Shown piece after piece: positions 8,485 through 14,398 of a stretch of DNA of 18,281 nucleotides; position 1 is the stretch's first letter; each line of letters starts with the position of its first letter. Position numbers and translations under genes: made by a program. The notes below the pieces were generated by a model. That model worked only from the letters and a program-made list of their open reading frames with translations, was not told the origin of the DNA and did no database searches. The stretch spans positions 1-18,281 of the forward strand of contig QKII01000287.1 of the NCBI GenBank assembly GCA_003249625.1, read 5' to 3'. This stretch comes from Propionivibrio sp. GTDB lineage: Bacteria; Pseudomonadota; Gammaproteobacteria; Burkholderiales; Rhodocyclaceae.

Positions 8485-9441
8485 TTGCGTTTTTTCCGCT
8501 GTGTCTGGGCGGTTTTCCCTCTTTTCCCGATGAATTGGAAACATTGGTCCCCGGACCGTCTTGGCGTTGCTCTTGCCGTACTCGCTGCCTTCGGGTTTTC
8601 ATTCAAGGCGATCCTCATCAAGCTGGCCTACGCAGTGCCGATGGCCCTGCCGGTGCATCCGGTGACGCTGCTCTCGCTGCGCATGACGCTCTCGCTGCCC
8701 GCCTTCGTCTGGGTCGCGCTGCGTGCCGGACGGTCGGCGCCACCGTTGAACCGGCGCGACTGGGCGGCATTGCTGGTGCTCGGGTTGGTCGGTTATTACG
8801 GCGCGAGCCTGTTCGATTTTCTCGGACTACAGTACATTTCCGCCGGGCTCGAGCGGTTGATCCTGTTCACCTATCCGACCCTGACCATCCTGATCGGTGT
8901 GCTGTTCCTCGGCAAAAAGCTGCATCGCAACGAACTGCTGGCGCTGCTGTTCTCGTACCTCGGGATTGGCCTGGCGTTTGCCCACGATCTTGAGTTCTCT
9001 GGCGAAACAGGCGCCGTACTGATCGGCGGACTGCTGGTGTTTGCCTCGTCACTTACCTATGCGCTTTATCTATCCGGAAGCGCACCAATGATCAAGCGTC
9101 TTGGCTCGGCGCGCTTCACCGCGCTGGTAATGATCGTCTCGACGTTGGCGGCGCAGGCGCATTTCTTCGCTAGTCAGCCTTTCGAAGCCTATCTGCTGCC
9201 GGCGCGGACCTATGCCTATGTCGCGGCCATCGTCGTGTTTTCGACGGTTATGCCCATGTTCATGCAGTCGGCATCGATCGCCCGGATTGGCCCGTCGCGT
9301 TCGGTCCTGATCGGTACCGTTGGCCCGGTGCTGACAATCTTCTTCGGTTGGTGGATTTTAGGCGAGCCGATGTCGCTTGCCCAGATGGCCGGCACTGGGA
9401 TGGTGCTCGCTGGGGTATTGCTGGTAAGTCGCAGTCGGTGA
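8485..9441 (+). CDS. EamA/DMT-superfamily transporter
   Basis: A 318-residue polytopic inner-membrane protein with about ten hydrophobic segments in two repeated EamA halves. The first half begins near VALAVLAAFGFSFKAILIKL, and the second ends near FFGWWILGEPMSLAQMAGTG, where the family's GEP-type signature is visible. Such proteins export or import small metabolites; the substrate is not predictable. The frame opens with TTG at 8485, which has GGAG 8 nt upstream. An ATG at 8530 (MNWKHWSPDR) looks more like a natural family N-terminus but has no ribosome binding site; either may be used. It stands alone on the plus strand, divergent from the hemerythrin gene and convergent with tRNA-Arg, 30 nt from its 3' end. 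Confidence 0.9.
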   Translation: MRFFRCVWAVFPLFPMNWKHWSPDRLGVALAVLAAFGFSFKAILIKLAYAVPMALPVHPVTLLSLRMTLSLPAFVWVALRAGRSAPPLNRRDWAALLVLGLVGYYGASLFDFLGLQYISAGLERLILFTYPTLTILIGVLFLGKKLHRNELLALLFSYLGIGLAFAHDLEFSGETGAVLIGGLLVFASSLTYALYLSGSAPMIKRLGSARFTALVMIVSTLAAQAHFFASQPFEAYLLPARTYAYVAAIVVFSTVMPMFMQSASIARIGPSRSVLIGTVGPVLTIFFGWWILGEPMSLAQMAGTGMVLAGVLLVSRSR

Positions 9442-9471
9442 CGGAGCGCAACTTCGTGACACACGTGGCCT

Positions 9472-9548
9472 TGGCCCGCCCGGAGAGATTCGAACTCCCT
9501 ACCCCTTGGTTCGAAGCCAAGTGCTCTATCCAAATGAGCTACGGGCGG
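9472..9548 (-). tRNA. tRNA-Arg (anticodon UCG)
   Basis: The reverse complement folds as a complete 77-nt tRNA. Acceptor CCGCCCG pairs with CGGGCGG, the D-stem is GCTC/GAGC, the anticodon stem CTTGG/CCAAG encloses loop CTTCGAA (anticodon TCG), and the T-arm is GGGAG-TTCGAAT-CTCTC. It ends with discriminator G and an encoded CCA (9474-9472). It reads CGA codons, and CGG by wobble. No neighbouring tRNA gene is seen. Neither a clear promoter nor a terminator could be assigned by eye. Confidence 0.97.
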
Positions 9549-9645
9549 TGTGATGGCAGGATGCTACTGTATCCGCCGAAAACTTGCTAACGTTGCGACA
9601 GGCGTGATGTTTCCGTTCGGTGAACCACCGGAAGCGCGGAGTAGC

Positions 9646-10035
9646 CTACTGAAGCCCCAGGCGTTCCTTGTTTCTCTTGATGTAGTCGGCAAACCTCATG
9701 TCCTGAGACAGGATTTGTTCAAGGAAAAGCTGTTTTGCCTGATCGTCGAATTTTTCCATGTCGGATTCGCTCAGGTTCTGCCCCTTGTAGCCCTCTATCG
9801 AGCGAACAATCATGGAATGCGAACGCGCGTGTTCAAAGGTTTCGGGGTAGGCAAAGATTTTCATTACGGATTCTTCAGCGTGGAAATGGAATCGGAGTTG
9901 TTCGCAGAGTTTCGCGTGTAGCTCAATCCATTGTTTTTCATTCCCCTTCGCGTTTCTTACGGCCTCGAAAGCAGCCTCGATTTCTTCGTGCTGATGGTCA
10001 AGTTCATCAATGCCAAGGATGTATCTGGAGTCCAT
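9646..10035 (-). CDS. hemerythrin-domain protein with one altered ligand position
   Basis: A 129-residue hemerythrin-fold protein starting MDSRYILGIDELDHQHEEIE. The ATG at 10035 has GAGGT 8 nt upstream. A longer frame to 10143 would overlap the upstream gene and adds non-family sequence, so I reject it. Ligands seen are H in LDHQHEE, H and E in FHFHAEES, and the HARSH pair. In the last helix the usual HIxxxD is DMRFAD, so the C-terminal His ligand appears replaced by Asp while the final Asp is kept. This may alter O2 binding or indicate another role for the metal site. It lies 56 nt after the stop of the membrane-protein gene and could share its transcript. It is not a close copy of the hemerythrin at 7944-8351. 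Confidence 0.9.
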   Translation of the reverse strand: MDSRYILGIDELDHQHEEIEAAFEAVRNAKGNEKQWIELHAKLCEQLRFHFHAEESVMKIFAYPETFEHARSHSMIVRSIEGYKGQNLSESDMEKFDDQAKQLFLEQILSQDMRFADYIKRNKERLGLQ

Positions 10036-10091
10036 AATGGTTACCTCGTTGAGCAGGGTTTGCCGAGCGTGATCGGGGCGTTTGATATGTA

Positions 10092-10901
10092 CTAGGGCAT
10101 CCGTTTTCGGAGATGAGTTCTCGCCAAGGTTAGCAGAATCCATAGCAGGCCCAACGGAATAATCAATGTCTCAAGCAGGAAGATAACCATCAGACGGATG
10201 ATCTGCTCGGGCCATTTTTCGGCAGCCTTCAGCAATCGATCAATCTTCCCTGCCGGATTGATATCCTGCGGAGACAGGTTCTTCAGCTTGTCCCAGAAAC
10301 CCGTATTTTCAGGTAGGGGGGCCTGAGGAAGGGCTTTTTTCACGTCGCTCGTGCTTGCCTCGATAAGGGAGTGCGTGGCGGAATACTCTTGCGCCAGGAA
10401 ATTCTGGAAGAGAGCGTCCGTGCCGACGGTGACGGCGGGGGTGGCAAAACGTAGGGCGACGGTTACGACCAGGCATGTTGTGGCCCAGGGCGGAATGGGG
10501 ACTCGCCTGATGTAATAAATGCACCAGAGCAAGGTCGCTACCGTCAGCGCGGCAGACAGGAGCCAATGCCCACCGATACTGATCAGCACATGCTGAATGC
10601 CGAATGAGACGCTTGCGATCAGCATCAGGTTGGAAAAGCTCTCGATCAGATCGTTGAGAGGGTCGAGTACTTCTCCTGGCGCAAGGGTGACACCGATTCC
10701 GGCGGGTTCAACCGCAATGTTCGTCCCTTGAAGGACGGAGATGGCTGCGTTGAGCCCCCTGGCGGTCGCAAAGCTTACCAATGCGCGCTTTAAACCTGCA
10801 TCGATCTTTTCTGTCGCAATTGAATCGAACGGACTGAACCAGGAGCAGGCAACGAGGGCGGCGAGAAGTATGGGGGGCAGCGATTTCTTGATCCAATCCA
10901 T
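10092..10901 (-). CDS. conserved-looking membrane protein of unknown function
   Basis: A 269-residue protein I cannot assign to a named family. It begins with a signal-like hydrophobic segment (about 8-24). A soluble stretch of about 70 residues follows, containing FATARGLNAAISVLQGT and VEPAGIGVTLAPGEVLDP, then about three transmembrane segments (roughly 90-160). A second polar section (about 165-230; ENTGFWDKLKNLSPQDI) and a final transmembrane segment (about 235-262) precede a basic tail, LRKRMP. The regular topology and motif-rich soluble parts look like a conserved protein, not a random frame. The ATG at 10901 has AAAGGAC 6 nt upstream. Downstream, at 56 nt, is the variant hemerythrin, suggesting a two-gene transcript. 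Base composition is more A/T-rich than the flanking methyl-cycle genes, which hints at later acquisition. No function is proposed. Confidence 0.8.
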   Translation of the reverse strand: MDWIKKSLPPILLAALVACSWFSPFDSIATEKIDAGLKRALVSFATARGLNAAISVLQGTNIAVEPAGIGVTLAPGEVLDPLNDLIESFSNLMLIASVSFGIQHVLISIGGHWLLSAALTVATLLWCIYYIRRVPIPPWATTCLVVTVALRFATPAVTVGTDALFQNFLAQEYSATHSLIEASTSDVKKALPQAPLPENTGFWDKLKNLSPQDINPAGKIDRLLKAAEKWPEQIIRLMVIFLLETLIIPLGLLWILLTLARTHLRKRMP

Positions 10902-11130
10902 GTCTGTCCTTTTGTGAGGGATGGAAAAGGAAAGTCGACGTCGAAAGCATCTGCTGTTTCAGGAATGCACCCGCCATCTGCCGGAACAGCCGTCTCTCTT
11001 TGTGGGATTGGCGGCTTACGAATTGAGGTAATGCTATTGATTGGCCCGAACAAGGTTGGCAAGCGCGTTGTTGCTTCGTGTCACGACAATGTTTATCGGA
11101 TGACGTGAATCAAGAGAAAACTGAACTCCA

Positions 11131-11433
11131 TCAACAACAAGAGAGCGCTGTAGCTTTGCACTTGTCACAAACGTCCCATGGCAGACAGTCACAGACTCGC
11201 GGTTGTGGAGCGTAGTTGCTTCCTGTCACTGGTTTGCTCACTGCCGGTGTAGCCTTCGCTTTCTGAACGGAGCTTGCGAACGCGTCCGAACCGGCGTCCG
11301 GCATCCATCGCGAAAACGGTGTCGTATCAGTGACGTTCTCGATATACCACACCTTCCTTGCAGGATCCCATCGGGCACCCAACCGCTTGGCCTCGTCTTT
11401 TTCAGCAAAAGGAACCCGCAAGTTAGTTCTCAT
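11131..11433 (-). CDS. DUF5710-domain protein with Cys-rich tail
   Basis: A 100-residue protein. The N-terminus MRTNLRVPFAEKDEAKRLG, followed by ARWDPARKVWYI, is a DUF5710 domain, a short module of unknown role found in many plasmid, phage and chromosomal accessory proteins, sometimes next to primase or DNA-modifying domains. The C-terminus carries a cysteine cluster (CDC-x5-C-x2-C-x6-CC) that could bind a metal. The ATG at 11433-11431 overlaps the upstream gene's TGA (ATGA), indicating translational coupling; a longer frame to 11475 exists but ignores this. An RNA- or DNA-related role is only a guess. Confidence 0.8.
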   Translation of the reverse strand: MRTNLRVPFAEKDEAKRLGARWDPARKVWYIENVTDTTPFSRWMPDAGSDAFASSVQKAKATPAVSKPVTGSNYAPQPRVCDCLPWDVCDKCKATALSCC

Positions 11434-11657
11434 TTGATCGTCGACTTCAATTCTGGTGGAGTGTAGTGGTGCCAAGGGAAAAGCGGCGCATTTGCTGTGT
11501 CGCCAATGGGCAGGACCGATCCATCCGGACGCGTAATGAACAGCGTGGCTGCGATTGCCTGTCCGTTTGCGACGAGATTATCAAGCATTGCTTGTAAATC
11601 GGCTACTGGAATTCTAAGAGCGTCCCCGGTGTTTGCTATCATCGTTGTCACTTTCAT
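11430..11657 (-). CDS. small protein of unknown function, coupled to the DUF5710 gene
   Basis: A 75-residue frame starting MKVTTMIANTGDALRIPVAD and containing ATLFITRPDGSVLPIG, which looks like a compact alpha/beta domain. I do not recognise it. Its TGA overlaps the start codon of the DUF5710 gene, so the two are probably one translational unit. There is no convincing ribosome binding site before the ATG at 11657. The same frame stays open without a stop codon far upstream, past 11731 and as far as the metF stop codon. The annotated start may therefore be too short, or the gene may be a 5'-truncated remnant. A perfect inverted repeat lies 34 nt upstream of the ATG. Confidence 0.6.
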   Translation of the reverse strand: MKVTTMIANTGDALRIPVADLQAMLDNLVANGQAIAATLFITRPDGSVLPIGDTANAPLFPWHHYTPPELKSTIK

Positions 11658-11690
11658 GTACGTTGAATTTGTTGTTATGACGAAAGTAAT

Positions 11691-11731
11691 AGTTTCTTCG
11701 TGCTCGGCGCACGGGTAAATACGAAGAAACT
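11691..11731. repeat. perfect 11-bp inverted repeat upstream of the small gene pair
   Basis: AGTTTCTTCGT (11691-11701) and ACGAAGAAACT (11721-11731) are exact reverse complements separated by 19 nt. An inner CGTGC/GCACG pair (11700-11704 and 11710-11714) could extend it as a folded stem. There is no T-run on either side, so it does not look like a terminator. It could be an operator for a dimeric regulator, an RNA leader structure, or a recombination remnant. Confidence 0.75.
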
Positions 11732-11759
11732 CGTAGCCAGTGGCGAACTTGGGCTCAAG

Positions 11760-11790
11760 ATAAAGAAAAAGCCACCCCGAAGGATGGCTT
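11760..11790 (-). terminator. Rho-independent terminator of ahcY-metF
   Basis: On the minus strand the hairpin AAGCCAtCC-TTCG-GGgTGGCTT (11790-11769, apical UUCG loop) is followed by TTTTTCTTTAT. It lies 84 nt beyond the metF stop codon and separates the methyl-cycle operon from the accessory genes downstream. Confidence 0.85.
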
Positions 11791-11873
11791 GATGCTGGGA
11801 GCTCGGCGACAAGGCGAAAGCAGCCTTCTTTCTGCGGAAAACCTCTTAGAACGCTGTTTGCCTGTTGCCTTTT

Positions 11874-12701
11874 TTAGATTCCCAATCTTTTGCAGATCTC
11901 CAGCGGGAGCGCAGACTGGTTCATCGAATAGACATGGAGCCCGGGGGCACCGCCGTCCAGCAGACGTTGGCACAACTCGGTGACCACGTCGAGGCCGAAG
12001 GCACGGATCGACTCGGCGTCGTCGCCGAAGCTTTCGAATTTGCGACGCATCCAGCGCGGGAGTTCAGCGCCGCAGGCATCGGAGAAGCGGGCCAGCTTTG
12101 AGAAACTGGCGATCGGCATGATGCCGGGAATGATCGGGATGTCGACGCCGGCTGCGCGCACTTCATTGACGAAATGGAAATAGGCGTCGGCGTTGTAGAA
12201 GTACTGAGTGATCGCGGAATCGGCGCCGGCGCGTGCTTTCCGCACGAAGGCGGCGAGGTCGTCGGCCGGGGTACGCGCCTGCGGGTGCCATTCAGGATAG
12301 GCGGCGACTTCGAGCCGGAAGTGGTCGCCGGTTTCGGCTCGGATGAATTCGACAAGTTCGTTGGCGTAGCGGAATTCGCCGGCCTCGGCCATGCCTGACG
12401 GCAGGTCGCCGCGCAGGGCGACGATGCGGCGGACGCCTGCGTTCCTGTAGTCATCGAGGATTTCGCGGATGTTTTCGCGCGTCGAGCCGATGCATGACAG
12501 GTGTGGTGCTGCTTGATAGCCTGCGGCTGCAATTTCCTTGACGACGTCGAAAGTTCGCTCGCGCGTCGAGCCGCCGGCGCCGAACGTCACCGAGAAATAC
12601 TCAGGGGAAAGTACGGCGAGTTCTTCGCGGACCTTGCGCAGTTTCTCGACGCCTTCAGGCGTTTGTGGCGGGAAGAACTCGATCGAGATCTTTGTATTCA
12701 T
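11874..12701 (-). CDS. metF: methylenetetrahydrofolate reductase
   Basis: A 275-residue flavoenzyme of the MTHFR family, close to the usual bacterial length. It reduces 5,10-methylene-THF to 5-methyl-THF, the methyl donor for methionine synthase, in the cytoplasm. Diagnostic sequence includes the N-terminal ISIEFFPPQT with its active-site Glu, VTFGAGGST, PHLSCIGSTR, RIVALRGDLP and AITQYFYNADAY. The ATG at 12701 has AAAGGAC about 7 nt upstream. It follows ahcY by 53 nt with a strong hairpin in the gap and is followed by a terminator. This is the usual ahcY-metF order, and it is probably co-regulated by the SAH riboswitch. Confidence 0.97.
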   Translation of the reverse strand: MNTKISIEFFPPQTPEGVEKLRKVREELAVLSPEYFSVTFGAGGSTRERTFDVVKEIAAAGYQAAPHLSCIGSTRENIREILDDYRNAGVRRIVALRGDLPSGMAEAGEFRYANELVEFIRAETGDHFRLEVAAYPEWHPQARTPADDLAAFVRKARAGADSAITQYFYNADAYFHFVNEVRAAGVDIPIIPGIMPIASFSKLARFSDACGAELPRWMRRKFESFGDDAESIRAFGLDVVTELCQRLLDGGAPGLHVYSMNQSALPLEICKRLGI

Positions 12702-12719
12702 CGGTTGTCCTTTGTGACT

Positions 12720-12744
12720 GCCCTTCCGGGGCTGCCGGAAGGGC
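12720..12744. repeat. perfect 10-bp intercistronic hairpin between ahcY and metF
   Basis: GCCCTTCCGG (12720-12729) and CCGGAAGGGC (12735-12744) are exact reverse complements around a 5-nt loop. There is no T-run after it on the minus strand, so a full terminator is unlikely. It begins 10 nt after the ahcY stop and ends just before the metF ribosome binding site. It may protect the ahcY mRNA 3' end or tune the ahcY:metF ratio. Confidence 0.8.
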
Positions 12745-12754
12745 GTGGCGAATC

Positions 12755-14143
12755 TTAGTAGCGGTAGTGATCGGCCTTGTACGGGCCCTCGACCGGTACA
12801 CCGATGTATGCCGCTTGCTGCTCGGTCAGCACGCTCAACTGGGCGTTGAGCTTCTTCAACTGCAGGCGGGCGACCTTCTCGTCGAGATGCTTCGGCAGGG
12901 TGTAGACGCCAACCGGGTACTTGTCCGTCTGCGTGAACAGCTCGATCTGGGCGATCGTCTGGTTGGCGAAGCTGGACGACATGACGTAGCTCGGGTGGCC
13001 GGTGGCGCAGCCGAGGTTAACGAGACGGCCCTTGGCGAGCAGGATGATGCGCTTTCCGTCCGGGAAAATGACGTGATCGACCTGCGGCTTGATCTCTTCC
13101 CACTGGTATTTCTCGATCGAGGCGACGTCGATCTCGTTGTCGAAGTGCCCGATGTTGCAGACGATGGCCTGGTCCTTCATCGCCGCCATGTGGTCATGCG
13201 TGATCACGTGGTAGTTGCCGGTGGTGGTGACGAAGATGTCGGCCTTGTCGGCGGCGTATTCCATGGTCACGACGCGGTAGCCTTCCATTGCCGCCTGCAG
13301 CGCGCAGATCGGGTCGATTTCGGTGACCCACACCTGTGCCGAAAGCGCCCGCATGGCCTGGGCGCAGCCCTTGCCGACGTCGCCGTAGCCGACGATCACC
13401 GCGACCTTGCCGGCGATCATCACGTCGGTGGCGCGCTTGATGCCGTCGACCAGCGACTCGCGGCAGCCGTAGAGGTTGTCGAACTTGGACTTGGTGACCG
13501 AGTCGTTGACGTTGATTGCCGGGAACTTGAGATCGCCGCGCTCGTGCATCTGGTACAGGCGATGCACGCCGGTGGTCGTTTCCTCGGTGACGCCCTTGAC
13601 CTGCGCGAGGCGGGTCGAATACCAGGTCGGGTCTTTCTGCAGCTTGGCCTTGATCGCGGCGAAGAGGATGGTTTCTTCTTCCGACGACGGCTTGGCGATG
13701 ACCGAGATGTCCTTCTCGAGATGCAGCAGCAGCGTCGCGTCGCCGCCGTCGTCGAGGATCATGTTCGAGTACCCGCCATCGGCCCATTCGAAGATGCGAT
13801 GGGTGTACTCCCAGTAGTCGGCCAGCGATTCGCCCTTGACGGCGAAAACCGGGATGTTCTGCGCGGCAATGGCGGCGGCGGCGTGGTCCTGCGTCGAGAA
13901 AATGTTGCACGAGGCCCAGCGAACTTCGGCGCCGAGCGCGGTCAGCGTTTCGATCAGCACGGCGGTCTGGATGGTCATGTGCAGCGAACCGGTGATGCGC
14001 GCGCCCTTCAGTGGCTGGCTGGCCGCGAATTCTTCGCGGATGGCCATCAGGCCGGGCATTTCGGTTTCTGCGATGCGGATTTCCTTGCGCCCCCAATCGG
14101 CAAGGGCGAGGTCGGCGACGACGTAGTCGGTAAATGTAGCCAC
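12755..14143 (-). CDS. ahcY: S-adenosylhomocysteine hydrolase
   Basis: A 462-residue NAD-dependent enzyme that splits SAH into adenosine and homocysteine, removing the product that inhibits methyltransferases. Seen are the substrate-domain motif [18 protein letters not shown], the catalytic stretch [20 protein letters not shown], the Rossmann motif [14 protein letters not shown], and the C-terminal KADHYRY whose Lys and Tyr complete the neighbouring subunit's site in the tetramer. The start is GTG at 14143-14141, with AAGGAG about 8 nt upstream. The length fits the longer proteobacterial form, which has an insert relative to the shortest versions. It is the first gene of ahcY-metF, with its own -10 box and an SAH riboswitch in the leader. 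Confidence 0.98.
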   Translation of the reverse strand: MATFTDYVVADLALADWGRKEIRIAETEMPGLMAIREEFAASQPLKGARITGSLHMTIQTAVLIETLTALGAEVRWASCNIFSTQDHAAAAIAAQNIPVFAVKGESLADYWEYTHRIFEWADGGYSNMILDDGGDATLLLHLEKDISVIAKPSSEEETILFAAIKAKLQKDPTWYSTRLAQVKGVTEETTTGVHRLYQMHERGDLKFPAINVNDSVTKSKFDNLYGCRESLVDGIKRATDVMIAGKVAVIVGYGDVGKGCAQAMRALSAQVWVTEIDPICALQAAMEGYRVVTMEYAADKADIFVTTTGNYHVITHDHMAAMKDQAIVCNIGHFDNEIDVASIEKYQWEEIKPQVDHVIFPDGKRIILLAKGRLVNLGCATGHPSYVMSSSFANQTIAQIELFTQTDKYPVGVYTLPKHLDEKVARLQLKKLNAQLSVLTEQQAAYIGVPVEGPYKADHYRY

Positions 14144-14191
14144 AGCTGTTCTCCTTTGAACTGTCGCCGGGCTGGAGGCAGGATGGTGGTG

Positions 14192-14208
14192 GGTGAAGCC
14201 TTTTCACC
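14192..14208 (-). promoter_or_regulatory. leader hairpin, candidate riboswitch expression platform
   Basis: On the minus strand GGTGAA (14208-14203) and TTCACC (14197-14192) form a 6-bp stem with a 5-nt loop. The overlapping AGGTGA (14209-14204) can instead pair with TCACCT (14252-14247), which overlaps the 3' strand of the riboswitch pseudoknot. The two pairings exclude each other, as expected for a switching element. There is no T-run, so control by folding or initiation is more likely than intrinsic termination. Confidence 0.5.
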
Positions 14209-14248
14209 TTTCTCACGCTGCTTACCATGTCCGGCATGGGTTGGTCAG

Positions 14249-14322
14249 GTGAGCGCCGTTGATGGATCCGAGCCTGAAATCGTTCGATATGTTGATCGGC
14301 GATCTTGCAGCGCTCCTCGGAT
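14249..14322 (-). ncRNA. SAH riboswitch upstream of ahcY
   Basis: The minus-strand leader carries the conserved SAH-riboswitch core. CCGAGGAGCGCTGCAAG (14320-14304) is followed by CAGGCTCGG (14276-14268) and ACGGCGCTCACC (14258-14247). Predicted pairings are P1 ATCCGAG/CTCGGAT (14322-14316 with 14272-14266), P2 AGATCG/CGATTT (14305-14300 with 14282-14277, one G-U), and pseudoknot GAGCGC/GCGCTC (14315-14310 with 14256-14251). The class is known to bind S-adenosylhomocysteine and to raise expression of SAH-recycling genes in Beta- and Gammaproteobacteria. Its position 106 nt before ahcY fits exactly. Confidence 0.94.
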
Positions 14323-14331
14323 TAGGTCGCG

Positions 14332-14360
14332 ATTATACGCGGAGAAATTCTCGATAAGAA
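14332..14360 (-). promoter_or_regulatory. promoter of the ahcY-metF operon
   Basis: A perfect TATAAT (14337-14332, minus strand) lies 9 nt before the riboswitch 5' strand, so RNA would begin about at 14325, right at the aptamer. A weak -35, TTCTTA (14360-14355), sits 17 nt upstream. The spacer contains the palindrome GAGAAATTCTC (14342-14352), a possible operator. The promoter lies downstream of the cyclase stop codon at 14399, so the operon can be transcribed independently of the c-di-GMP genes. Confidence 0.75.
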
Positions 14361-14398
14361 CAGTCGGCGCGCGCTTGCTGATTGTCGATCTCTACTGC

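Noticed and set aside
10902..11060. Possible c-di-GMP (GEMM) riboswitch in the leader of the membrane-protein gene
   Set aside because: Considered because of the c-di-GMP context and a GACGGCTG..GGCGGGTGC stretch, but the conserved GEMM core segments and tetraloop-receptor features are not there.
10914..11108. Plus-strand 64-codon frame in the gap before the membrane-protein gene
   Set aside because: Composition looks random, there is no ribosome binding site, and it overlaps the likely promoter region of the minus-strand gene.
9472..11760. Genomic island integrated at tRNA-Arg
   Set aside because: The A/T-richer genes lie on the 5' side of the tRNA, no integrase is present, and I saw no direct repeat of the tRNA 3' end; composition alone does not support an integrated element.
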